Shown here: piece by piece, positions 35,201 to 44,000 of the stretch
How positions within the stretch are numbered: position 1 is the first letter of the stretch
Layout: every line of letters begins with the position of its first letter
NCBI GenBank assembly: GCA_964494645.1
Contig: CAZBSH010000001.1
Location: 54,739 to 118,738 of the forward strand
Length of the DNA stretch: 64,000 nucleotides
Source: Christensenella sp964494645
GTDB lineage: Bacteria; Bacillota; Clostridia; Christensenellales; Christensenellaceae
Direction: 5' to 3'
The notes under the pieces: model-generated
The model's input: the letters and a program-made list of their open reading frames with translations, nothing else
Database searches by the model: none
What the model was told of the DNA's origin: nothing
Translations under genes and position numbers: made by a program

Positions 35201-36852
35201 TTGGCAATATTCACAGTGGTAAACCAACCGCCGGCACCCTCGTTGATTCCATCGTACCATTTGAGATCATCTTGTCCGTTATTTTGCGTCCAAACAGCGA
35301 AACGAACATTTTTGACACCACTTTCCGTATCGTTTACCCCTTTTGCCGCGACAGAAAAGCTCGCCGCATCCGTTGGATTTGCGGTGCTTTCAAAACGTGT
35401 CGCAGTGGGTGGGGTTGAATCTTTACGTACATCCATTGTTTTTGTGTATAAAAGTGCCTGATTGCCTTGATGATCGTAAGCATATACATGGATGTTATAG
35501 ATGCCTAACTCGTTATTATGGTTAGCAATATTCACAGTGGTAAACCAACCGCCCGCACCCTCGTTGATTCCATCGTACCATTTGAGATCATCTTGTCCGT
35601 TATTTTGCGTCCAAACAGCGAAACGAACATTTTTCACACCGCTTTGCGTATCGGTGACCCCCTTTGCTGCGACGGAAAAAGAACGACTGTCGTAACAAGG
35701 ATTTGAAGTGCTCTCAAAACGTGTGGCGGTAGGTGGCGTTGTATCTGCAAGCAGCGTGGTCGTGGTTTGACCAACCAGCTTGCGATTGCCGGAGTTGTCC
35801 GTCGCATAAACATGGATATGATAGATCCCCGGATCATTATTATGGTCGTTTAACGCAGAAAAATACATCTTGTATATGTCATTACCCTGTGGCACGCCGG
35901 AGTACCACTTGAGGTCATCTTGCCCATTTTTATCACTCCATACTGCAAACTGTACACTTTGTACCCCGCTACCACTATCTGTAATTTTTGTGGTGATTTC
36001 AAAAGCGGGGGTATAGGTTGGAGATTGTGAGGTAGAGATGCTTTCTAAAACAGGAGGAAATTTATCGCTGGGGTATTTTGCCGCATATTGATCTACTGCG
36101 TTCGCTATACGGTTTGCAAGCTCAGCCTGATTGTTGGCGTTACGTATGTTTGAAAACTCAGTGGGATTGGTCATAAAACCAGATTCGACTAAAATAGTCG
36201 GGACAGAAGAATAAGTCACCAAAGAATTGACGCTGGAGACAGTTTCAATATCACGTGGCGCAAAACGTCGTTGCATATAAAAACCACCGCTTGTAAATTG
36301 ATTGTCCACCATGTGTGCAAAATCACACGCTTTATCTACAGATTGTTGTGCTTTGTTATAGGTGCCGCCCAAACGGGAAGAATAATAAAGCTCATAGCCC
36401 TTTGCGGAAGAACCTGTTGTACTGTTATGATGCAAGGTAATTGCCAAGTCAGGAACAACGGTATAGGATGGATTCATGATCCATGGCGTATTGGTGGCAG
36501 GTAATAATTCGGTACCAAATTCATATTGTTTTGTACTGTCTGCCGGAAGGGATTGAATGACTGCAGGCGTATTCGGGTATTGCGTCATTTTGTTTGTAAT
36601 ATACACCTTGTATCCGCGAGAGGAAAGAGCCTCATATAACTTCTGCGCAGTTTGTTCGTTTAATGTTGACTCTTTGACATTGTTAACAGTTGCGCCGGAA
36701 CCAATGCTGCTTGGTCCATGACCGGGGTTGATAACAACAACAAAGGGACTGGCGGCTTGACTTGTAGATCCTATACTAAGCATAAAAATTAATAAAACAA
36801 TAGCTATTGGGATTATAAGGAAGAACATATGTTTTTTAGAAATATGCTGCAT
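32254..36852 (-). CDS. Modular autolysin: MurNAc-L-Ala amidase, ten GBS_Bsp-like repeats, glucosaminidase
   Basis: A 1532-residue exported bifunctional peptidoglycan hydrolase. After an N-terminal signal/anchor helix (residues 8-32) comes an Amidase_3 domain with zinc ligands in VVINPGHGPS, a Glu in NVKEST, the LHHNST histidine and the catalytic Glu in VESGFMTN. Ten repeats of about 105-120 residues follow (about 32.83-36.07 kb), each with GVKxVRFAVWSxKNGQDDLKWYDG and HVYAYDxxGN. The last ~190 residues form a glucosaminidase-like domain (AEGVRTEVAFAQAMKETGW). It would cut both the glycan-peptide amide and the glycan backbone during wall growth or cell separation. The repeats probably bind the wall. 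A divergent promoter drives it together with the GerMN gene. Confidence 0.93.
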   Translation of the reverse strand: MQHISKKHMFFLIIPIAIVLLIFMLSIGSTSQAASPFVVVINPGHGPSSIGSGATVNNVKESTLNEQTAQKLYEALSSRGYKVYITNKMTQYPNTPAVIQSLPADSTKQYEFGTELLPATNTPWIMNPSYTVVPDLAITLHHNSTTGSSAKGYELYYSSRLGGTYNKAQQSVDKACDFAHMVDNQFTSGGFYMQRRFAPRDIETVSSVNSLVTYSSVPTILVESGFMTNPTEFSNIRNANNQAELANRIANAVDQYAAKYPSDKFPPVLESISTSQSPTYTPAFEITTKITDSGSGVQSVQFAVWSDKNGQDDLKWYSGVPQGNDIYKMYFSALNDHNNDPGIYHIHVYATDNSGNRKLVGQTTTTLLADTTPPTATRFESTSNPCYDSRSFSVAAKGVTDTQSGVKNVRFAVWTQNNGQDDLKWYDGINEGAGGWFTTVNIANHNNELGIYNIHVYAYDHQGNQALLYTKTMDVRKDSTPPTATRFESTANPTDAASFSVAAKGVNDTESGVKNVRFAVWTQNNGQDDLKWYDGINEGAGGWFTTVNIANHKNEMGIYNVHVYAYDKAGNQALLYTKTMEVRKDITPPTAKSFESAIHIKGFSAAAKGVADTGSGVKSVRFAVWSDKNGQDDLKWYDGIDAGSGGWFTSVNIADHKNEYGLYNVHVYATDNAGNQGLVLTKTVTVYNDTTPPQYTDKLAVSPNGGSTSYAFNGTAGFVDNESGIKSVRFAVWSDKNGQDDIKWYEAKNIGNNKWQFSTSYLQHKRDTGLYHIHLYAYDNNGNGTCYDTATINVIGDKEAPTIANASPDSAIVSGRDFGVSVTGVTDIQPGFEGYESGVKNVRFAVWNDTTGQAKTLWIDGVNQGNGTWRMTDSVSKHNNDSGKYTVQVYTYDNAGNSAMRSEVTLTVTNDFKAPVCNKLNLPASTAYKFTASADVTDNMSGVKNVQFAVWCDQNGQDDLTWYNVPNTGGSTYAIEIDYKNHKMQTGVYNVHVYGEDKAGNRACLQTATLKVTGDKSAPTIQSATPDATTVSGKDFGVTITGVTDIVAGSQGYESGVKNVRFAVWSEVNGQDDLTWIDGTNQGNGTWRMTDSITKHKNDSGKYNIHVYTYDNAGNSALCSQLVLNMTGDFQAPTFIGMDFKNASPAYVIEPFADITDNMSGVKNVQFAVWSDKEGSSNLKWYDATSMGGMRYAALIDYRNHGKTTGVYNIELYATDNAGNRARLFSTKIFVSGDTVAPTCASLVSSASPVVGSGFTVTANGVTDIVAGSQGYESGVKNVRFAVWSDKNGQDDLRWYDGIDQGSGKWSVAINIANHNGDNGIYHIHAYGYDNAGNSSVLKTLDVQIVSMPIMGASSTTADQLVRYYTSKVGASTYPAEYVAEGVDLNRFCALYIEAAAAEGVRTEVAFAQAMKETGWLRYGGQVGKMQYNFAGLGALDGGAQGFDFRNAYGPGEAGVRAGILGQIQHLKCYASTDALNQLNGNGQPYDPRWDNAINKYGRGSAPYVEMLGGKWASDPNYGYSLSDMVINLLNY
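32830..36070 (-). repeat. Ten diverged GBS_Bsp-like coding repeats
   Basis: Units start with D-x-x-x-P (for example DTTPPTATRFES, DKSAPTIQSATP) and alternate between two subtypes in the C-terminal part. One subtype, with DIVAGSQGYESGVKNV or the related DIQPGFEGYESGVKNV, has an insertion. The alternating order (units 6, 8 and 10 versus 7 and 9) suggests duplication of two-repeat blocks. Confidence 0.8.
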
Positions 36853-36884
36853 TTGATTACCTCGAATACTAAAATCTTTCTACC

Positions 36885-36913
36885 ATAATAATATAAAATA
36901 GAGTAAAAAGCAA
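36885..36913 (-). promoter_or_regulatory. Promoter of the autolysin operon
   Basis: On the - strand, TTGCTT (36913-36908), a 17-bp spacer, then TATTAT (36890-36885). This is 33 bases upstream of the ATG at 36852. The surrounding sequence is very A/T-rich. Confidence 0.7.
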
Positions 36914-37022
36914 TTATATATAAAATAAATATTAAGGAAATATTAAAAAAGTGTAAGATATTTCGGAGGGAAGGGGCGATAAGGGAAGGAGACGTTTTTA
37001 TACCGATAAAAAAAGGGTGACA

Positions 37023-37051
37023 TTGCAAAAAGTACGCAGTAATGGTAAAAT
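37023..37051 (+). promoter_or_regulatory. Promoter of the glycoside-hydrolase-like lipoprotein gene
   Basis: TTGCAA (37023-37028), a 17-bp spacer ending in TGG, then TAAAAT (37046-37051) as an extended -10. A GAGGAG ribosome site follows before ATG 37084. Confidence 0.75.
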
Positions 37052-37083
37052 AATAAATCAATCATATTGTTGAGGAGAGCTCG

Positions 37084-38742
37084 ATGAAAAGAGTCAAGAG
37101 TATTATTTGTACTGTTCTATGTGTTTTGTTTGTGATTTCCGCTGTTGGATGCACAGGACAAAGCGCGCATATTGGAAAAAAAGAAGATTTTATTAAGGCG
37201 GCATGGTATTTTGGAGAAGATTGGCCTTTGAATTTTTGGAATAGCGAATGGGATCGTATGGATGAAGATCTCAAAACGATCGCTGAAGATGGATTTAATA
37301 CGGTTATGCTGGTTGTTCCGTGGGGGGAGTTTCAAACGGGAATAGAGCCGATTCGGTATAATGAAAAAGCAATGCAGCGGCTTGATCAAATCATTCAAAA
37401 ATGTGATGAATTTGATTTGGATGTTATTTTAAGAATTGGTTATTATTGGGATTTTGATCCGGATGATCAATATCCCTTATTGGAACGATACGATGGTTTG
37501 ATCAGTAATCCGGGGCTCTTTTTGCCCGCATGGGAAGATTATGTAAAAACAATGAAAAAGGTGGACGAGAAATACAATAATGTCATTGGAAGCTTGATTT
37601 GTTGGGAGGACTTCTGGAAGGTTTACTATAAGTATTCAGGGATATCGACCGGCATGGAGGAGAATCAAAAGACGGCGCAAATGATTGGTTATTCCGAATA
37701 CTTGAAAGAACATTATACATTAGAAGAAATTTCCGCGTTTTACGGAGAAGATTTCAGTGACTACAGCGAGGTTTATTTGCCGCAAAGCAAAGATTATGCG
37801 ATGTCCTTGTACAACGCTTTTTTTGATGATTTTCTAATCAACAGAGTTCTTATTCCTTCGCAGAAAATATACCCGGAGCTTTCGATGGAGGTTCGTACGG
37901 ATGCGGATGTAATATACCAGCCGAACGGGGAGATGGATTGGTTTTTCCATACAGATACATTTACAGCGGGGAATGCGGAATATGTAGCTTCGATTTACGG
38001 AATACCAATGGGCTTTGAGAACAAAGGTGAGCGAGTGAGTGCGCAGGAGGCACTTGTACAGTTTGATTATATGATGAAACATATTAAAGAGGGAACACAA
38101 GGCAAGCCTTTATTTGTGGATCAATTTATTTTTGTGGATAATACGCCCGGATTTGAGCATAACGCACAAGTGAAAGAAGACGAACTTGATGATTTTCTGT
38201 TGGGAAGCGCGGACGTCCTTGTAAATGACACCTGTGGCTACGCCCTTTGGACTTATCGGGATTATAAGATGAACGATCTGTATAACTCTCAGTTTGCATT
38301 GCAGGATAAGGGATGGCAGATAACGGGCGACTACAGATTTGAACAAGTGGATGGGAACACAAAGCTTTATGTCGGCAAAGGAGCGCAGTTTGCGCAAGAC
38401 AACGTGAGGTATGATATTTTTCCGCAAAAGGAGTATACGCTTAGTATTGATGTGGAGCCAATCAATGGTGCGGCAAAGTTGAGCGTATCGATTAATGGGA
38501 AAAATTATACGATAGATGTTGGACGAAAGGGAACGTATGAGCTATCTTTGGGGGAGTTGAGCGAAAAGGCGTTAAGTATACAGGTGGAAGATGGGCAGGC
38601 GTATATTGATAATGTCAATTTATATTATGCGGTTCAAGAAGGAGAAGTCTATAACGAAAACATGGATGCTTTGCCATTAGCCGATGATATGCGTGCGCTT
38701 AATGAACGGATAGACCAATTATTAATGGAAAAGGCCTCATGA
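37084..38742 (+). CDS. Glycoside-hydrolase-like lipoprotein
   Basis: A 552-residue exported protein with a lipobox (VISAVGC, Cys near residue 23). The first ~400 residues look like a TIM-barrel hydrolase of the GH42/cellulase superfamily: AAWYFGEDWPLNFWN, a GFNTVMLVVPWGEFQTG strand, LDVILRIGYYWDFDPD and GSLICWEDFWKVYY, where WED may carry the acid/base Glu. The C-terminal ~140 residues form a beta-sandwich resembling a carbohydrate-binding module (YTLSIDVEPINGAAKLSVSI). It stands just upstream of the ABC exporter with its own promoter. It may trim or edit the exported glycan, or bind it. A clear second catalytic Glu was not pinned down, so enzyme activity is unproven. Confidence 0.8.
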   Translation: MKRVKSIICTVLCVLFVISAVGCTGQSAHIGKKEDFIKAAWYFGEDWPLNFWNSEWDRMDEDLKTIAEDGFNTVMLVVPWGEFQTGIEPIRYNEKAMQRLDQIIQKCDEFDLDVILRIGYYWDFDPDDQYPLLERYDGLISNPGLFLPAWEDYVKTMKKVDEKYNNVIGSLICWEDFWKVYYKYSGISTGMEENQKTAQMIGYSEYLKEHYTLEEISAFYGEDFSDYSEVYLPQSKDYAMSLYNAFFDDFLINRVLIPSQKIYPELSMEVRTDADVIYQPNGEMDWFFHTDTFTAGNAEYVASIYGIPMGFENKGERVSAQEALVQFDYMMKHIKEGTQGKPLFVDQFIFVDNTPGFEHNAQVKEDELDDFLLGSADVLVNDTCGYALWTYRDYKMNDLYNSQFALQDKGWQITGDYRFEQVDGNTKLYVGKGAQFAQDNVRYDIFPQKEYTLSIDVEPINGAAKLSVSINGKNYTIDVGRKGTYELSLGELSEKALSIQVEDGQAYIDNVNLYYAVQEGEVYNENMDALPLADDMRALNERIDQLLMEKAS

Positions 38743-38811
38743 TGGAGGCATTAACGTATCAAAACAGCCCAACCGGAGGAAGGATCGATATGGTGGGTGT
38801 ATTTTGTCAGA

Positions 38812-38840
38812 TTGCTTTTTAGTAGAGAGTATGTTAAACT
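38812..38840 (+). promoter_or_regulatory. Promoter of the wzm-wzt-heptose operon
   Basis: TTGCTT (38812-38817), a 17-bp spacer ending in TGT, then TAAACT (38835-38840). The ATG of wzm is at 38875. Confidence 0.65.
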
Positions 38841-38874
38841 ATCTGGGCAATATTGAGGGACGATAAGAGGTATT

Positions 38875-39696
38875 ATGAAAGCAAAAAAAGAGCAAAGATC
38901 ACAAACAAACGAAATCGTTAATGATATGCGCACAAACGGTAATTTAGTGCTGAAACTTGCAAAAAATGATATCAAATCAAGATATGCAGGTTCTTTTTTT
39001 GGCATGGTGTGGGCATTTGTACAGCCCTTGATGACGATGCTTGTATTTTGGTTTGTGTTTCAGGTTGGGTTTAAAAACCCGCCGGTTCAGGATGTGCCAT
39101 TTATCTTGTGGTTTGCAGCAGCATATATTCCATGGATATTCTTTAATGATGGAGTGATATCTTCTTCTAATTGTTTGTATGAATATCATTATTTGGTCAA
39201 AATGATCAAATTCCCTATTGCAAACCTGCCGTTTATCAAGATACTTTCGTCCTTGTTTATTCATATATTTTTTATTGCTTTTCTGTTTATTCTTTATGGT
39301 TTATACGGATACACTTTTAGCCCTATGTGGTTGCAGGCGTTTTATTATACGGCGTGTTTGATGTTTTTGATGGTGGGTCTTTCGTGGATTGTATCTTCTG
39401 TTACAGTGTTCTTTAAAGATTTTGGACAGATTGTAAATATTATTTTGCAACTTGGATTTTGGGCAACACCTATTTTCTGGGCCCCTGCAAGCATGAATGC
39501 AAGTGTGGTGAATATATTACAGTATAATCCGTTGTATTATATTGTTGAGGGATACAGAGATTCGTTTATTACGGGTGTTGGATTTTGGGAAAAGGGAGCT
39601 ATGAGTATCTATTTTTGGATTTTCTCGGCGGTAATTTTTGTGATAGGGATCTTCTTGTTCAAAAAATTAAAACCGCACTTTGCAGATATTATTTAA
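38875..39696 (+). CDS. wzm: ABC-2 type polysaccharide exporter, permease subunit
   Basis: A 273-residue membrane protein with about six helices, the permease of an O-antigen/teichoic-acid-type ABC exporter. An N-terminal amphipathic part (LVLKLAKNDIKSRYAGSFFGMVWAFVQPL) is typical for Wzm/TagG. Middle and late helices carry WIVSSVTVFFKDFGQIVNIILQLGFWATPIFW and NPLYYIVEGYRDSF. It pairs with the ATP-binding protein 19 bases downstream. Such exporters move completed, lipid-linked glycan chains across the inner membrane. A GATAAGAGG site precedes the ATG. Confidence 0.93.
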   Translation: MKAKKEQRSQTNEIVNDMRTNGNLVLKLAKNDIKSRYAGSFFGMVWAFVQPLMTMLVFWFVFQVGFKNPPVQDVPFILWFAAAYIPWIFFNDGVISSSNCLYEYHYLVKMIKFPIANLPFIKILSSLFIHIFFIAFLFILYGLYGYTFSPMWLQAFYYTACLMFLMVGLSWIVSSVTVFFKDFGQIVNIILQLGFWATPIFWAPASMNASVVNILQYNPLYYIVEGYRDSFITGVGFWEKGAMSIYFWIFSAVIFVIGIFLFKKLKPHFADII

Positions 39697-39715
39697 CCAT
39701 ATAAGAGGAGTTTTT

Positions 39716-40987
39716 ATGGGTGAACCTGTTGTAAAAATTGATAATTTAAGTAAGATATATAAATTGTATGATAAGCCGATCGATAGGCTTAAGGAATCGT
39801 TGAGCCTGACGAGGAAAAATTATCATAAAGATTTTTATGCCTTGAATGATATTTCATTCGAAATTGGAAAGGGAGAAATTGTAGGTATCATCGGAACAAA
39901 TGGTTCAGGGAAATCTACATTGCTTAAAATACTCACGGGCGTACTAACCCCCAGCGGCGGGACTATTGATATCAAAGGTAAAATTGCAGCGCTTCTGGAA
40001 CTGGGGGCTGGGTTTAACCCTGAATATTCCGGAATCGATAATATTTATCTAAATGGCATGGTCATGGGGTTTTCCCGGGCGGAGATGGATAAAAAAGTTG
40101 ACGATATCATTGCGTTTGCGGATATTGGAGAATATATCAATCAACCTGTAAAATCTTACTCTAGCGGTATGTTTGCGCGTCTTGCTTTTGCGGTTTCTAT
40201 CAATGTTGATCCTGATATATTGATTGTTGATGAAGCGTTGTCGGTGGGAGATGTGCGTTTTCAGCAAAAATGTTATCGAAAGATGGAGGAGTTCAGGCGT
40301 AATCGTACCGTTATTTTGGTCACACATGATTTGGGAGCAGTAACGAAGTTTTCACAGCGCGTTGTTTGGATTGAAAAGGGACGGTTAATGGATATTGGAG
40401 ACCCTGTCACCATCGCAAAGCAATATCAGGCGTATTTGATGAATTCGCATGTGGAAAAGGGACAAGCGGCAGATTCGGGATCGGACGAGGAGAATACCGA
40501 AAAAGCGCAGCAGGTAAATCTGCATCCTATTACCGCGGATATGGAAAACTTTGGTGATAAAAAAGCGGAAATCACAGGAATTGGATTTCGGGATGCAGAT
40601 ACAGGTGAGGATTTAGAGTTTGTAATGCCCGGGCGGGACGTAACGGTTATGGTCGGGATAGAAAATCATGAACGGATTCCAAATGAAATTGTGGGTTTTT
40701 CTGTAAAAGATAGACTGGGCAATATGATTTTTCAGACGAATACCTACGTTCTGGGAGCGGAAGTTGATACGCAAAAAGGGAAACATGTATATGCGTTCTC
40801 ATTTCGTATGCCTCTGTTAAACAGTGGCACTTATACCATCTCTCCTGCGGTAGCGGAAGGGTCGATGGAGGAACATATGCAGCACAACTGGGTTTTTGAC
40901 GCTTATATTTTTAATGTAATTCGATTTGAAGCAGGCGAGCTACAAGGCTTTGTTCGATTAAGCGACGTGGCGGTGGATGTTATCTAG
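39716..40987 (+). CDS. wzt: ABC-type polysaccharide exporter, ATP-binding subunit with glycan-binding C-domain
   Basis: A 423-residue protein. The N-terminal ~245 residues are an ABC ATPase with Walker A GTNGSGKST, signature KSYSSGMFARLAFA, Walker B DILIVDEALSVGD and switch histidine in THDLG, of the Wzt/TagH subtype. The C-terminal ~170 residues form a beta-sandwich like the Wzt carbohydrate-binding domain (DVTVMVGIENHERIPNEIVGFSVKDRLGN). This domain checks the terminally modified chain before export. ATG 39716 with AAGAGGAG ahead is used; the upstream ATG at 39680 lies inside wzm. The next gene encodes a methyltransferase-containing enzyme that could make the recognised cap. Confidence 0.94.
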   Translation: MGEPVVKIDNLSKIYKLYDKPIDRLKESLSLTRKNYHKDFYALNDISFEIGKGEIVGIIGTNGSGKSTLLKILTGVLTPSGGTIDIKGKIAALLELGAGFNPEYSGIDNIYLNGMVMGFSRAEMDKKVDDIIAFADIGEYINQPVKSYSSGMFARLAFAVSINVDPDILIVDEALSVGDVRFQQKCYRKMEEFRRNRTVILVTHDLGAVTKFSQRVVWIEKGRLMDIGDPVTIAKQYQAYLMNSHVEKGQAADSGSDEENTEKAQQVNLHPITADMENFGDKKAEITGIGFRDADTGEDLEFVMPGRDVTVMVGIENHERIPNEIVGFSVKDRLGNMIFQTNTYVLGAEVDTQKGKHVYAFSFRMPLLNSGTYTISPAVAEGSMEEHMQHNWVFDAYIFNVIRFEAGELQGFVRLSDVAVDVI

Positions 40988-41008
40988 TATAAGGAGTATG
41001 TGTTATTT

Positions 41009-44000
41009 ATGGATTTTACCGGAGAAAGGTTTATTCCGAGCATTTCGGGCGAAGAAATTGAAATTGAACATATGCAGAGGTACCATTTTGCGGCGTTGAG
41101 TGTAAAGGATAAAATCGTTCTTGACGCTGCTTGCGGAGAGGGTTATGGAAGTGCGCTTTTAGCAGAGCACGCGACCAAGGTATATGGAATCGATATTTCT
41201 GAGGACGCTGTGGAAAATGCGCGCGAGAAATATAAATCGGAGCGCTTGGATTTTCGATGCGCGAGCATTGAAGGTATTCCGCTTGAAGACAATAGTGTAG
41301 ATTGTGTCGTATCGTTTGAAACAATAGAACATGTGGATGATAAGATACAGCATCGTTTTATGCAAGAAATTAAAAGGGTGTTGAAACCGGATGGTTTTCT
41401 GTTGATGTCGACACCCAATAAGCGGGTATATACAGACCTAGTAGCCCAGGAAAATTCATTTCATGTAAAAGAATTTTACATGCAGGAGTTTTTTGATTTC
41501 CTGCATTTGTATTTTAAGGAATATAAAATTTATTCTCAGTATTTTGAGGTTTGTTCGGTCATTGAAAACAATGGAGATATTAGCGCGACAAAAAACAGCT
41601 CTTTTGCACAAGAAAACGCGAAATACTTTATTGCGTTATGTTCTGATGTAAACCTAAATGTTCCCTTGGAAGATTCTGTTGTGATTTCCAATCAGAATCT
41701 TTATGTGAATAATGCATTGCGTATTGTGGAGCTGCAGGGTGAAGTAGAAGAAAGAAATGCGCATATTTTTAAGTTGGATGCACATATTGCAGAGTTGTCC
41801 GCCAATATTGAAAACCTGAAAAGTGATATGCAGGGGCAGGCAGATAAGTTTACGGCAGAGAAGGACGCGTTAGTAGTAGAAAAGAGAGCATTGATAACGG
41901 AAAAAAGCAAATTATTACGCGATGTGTTGATATTTGAGGATAAGTTGCAACTTGAAAAAGAAAAATATGAAAACATGTGTATTCAAAAACAGCAAAATTA
42001 TGAGCTGTGCATGCATTATAAAGGAGTCGCAGAGGCGATTCAAAACTCCAGATCATATCGCTTGACACAAAAGTTTAGTAAAGTATTGGTACCGGTCGGT
42101 TCGCGTAGACGCGATTTTTTGAAAAGGTTTTACAGAATATTTAGACCGGGCAGTAAAGAAGCACCTCAGAAACAAAATATATATCTGCCCAAGAGAAACC
42201 ATTTTGGCAAAATACAGGCACCGGAGTTTGATTTTGTCGAGGTTTCGATTGTAATACCGGTGTACAATCAATTCGAATATACCTATCATTGTATCGATTC
42301 TATCATCAAAAATACGGCAGGAGTGAAGTATGAGATCATTGTTGCCGATGATGTGTCAAGCGACAGAACGAAAGTGATCGGGAAATATATCAAAAATATC
42401 AACGTAATCCGTAATGAAAAGAACTTAGGATTTCTTTTGAATTGTAATCACGCTGCAAAAGCGGCAAAAGGTGAGTATATTTTATTTCTAAATAATGATA
42501 CACAAGTCGAAGAGAACTGGCTTAAGCCACTGACCGATTTAATGAAACGAGATCGGCAAGTGGGTATAGCAGGTTCACAATTGATTGGATCAGATGGACT
42601 TTTGCAGGAAGCTGGCGGCGTTATTTGGAAGGATGCGACGGGGTGGAACTTCGGTTTAGGGAATCCTCCGGAGTTGCCGGAATATAATTATGTAAAAGAG
42701 GTAGATTATGTTTCCGGCGCCAGTTTGATGATCCGCAAGTCGCTGTGGGAAGAGATCGGCGGGTTTGATACGCGATATGAACCTGCGTATTTTGAGGACT
42801 CGGATTTAGCGTTCGAGGTTCGCAAACATGGCTATAAAGTGGTATATCAGCCGCTTTCTAAAGTGATTCATTTTGAAGGAGTTTCCAACGGAACGAGTGA
42901 GGAAAGCGGGATCAAAAGCTATCAAAAGATAAATCGTGAAAAGTTTCGTGAAAAATGGAACAGCGAGTTAAAGAAGGCTCATTTTTCTAATGCACAAGAT
43001 GTTTTTTATGCAAGGGATCGGAGCAGAGACAAAAAATCGGTTTTGATTATTGATCATTATGTTCCGGAATATGATAGGGATGCCGGGTCACGTACGATTT
43101 TTCAATATATCGAGATATTAACGGATATGGGATATAATGTAAAATTCTTAGGTGATAATTTTGCTGCGAAACAACCATATACAGGGATGCTGGAGCAAAT
43201 GGGGGTTGAGGTGCTCTATGGAGAGTATTATTGCCAGAATTGGAGGCAGTGGCTACAAGAGAATGGGAAATATATAGACTATGTATTGCTAAATAGACCG
43301 CATATCGCGCGCAATTATATTGATGTAATCAAGGAATATACAACGGCGAAAATAGCGTATTATGTGGTAGACTTGCATTTTTTGAGAGAACAGAGGCAAT
43401 ATGAAATAACCGGTAATCCGGAATTGTTGCAATCGTCGCAGATGTGGAAGCGGGTTGAACAAGACCTGATGGATAAAGCAGATGTTGTACTTACGCTGAG
43501 TATCGATGAAAAGAAAATGATCGATGAATTGCTTGGAGAAAATAAAACCGAGATCAATCCGATCTTCTGTTATTCAGACTTTGATTTGGAGCCGCTTGAC
43601 GTAAAGGGGAAAAGGGATATTTTATTTGTTGGTGGGTTTGCACACACGCCAAATGTGGATGGTGTGATTTGGTTTTTAGAGAAGATATTGCCGGAGATTG
43701 TGAAGGAGATACCGGATATCCGATTCTTCATTGTGGGCTCGAATCCGCCGGAAGAATTGAAAAAGTACGAATCGAATCATGTCCGATTGTTGGGCTTTGT
43801 GGACGATGAGACGTTAAAGGGATTGTATCAAACATGCAGGGTATGTGTGATTCCACTTCGTTTTGGAGCAGGAATCAAGGGTAAAACGATAGAGGCAATG
43901 TATAATGGAATATCGATTGTATCAACATCTAGTGGGATTGAAGGATTGCAGGACATTGAGCAGTATTTATGTGCTTGCGATGATGAGAAGCGATTTGCGG

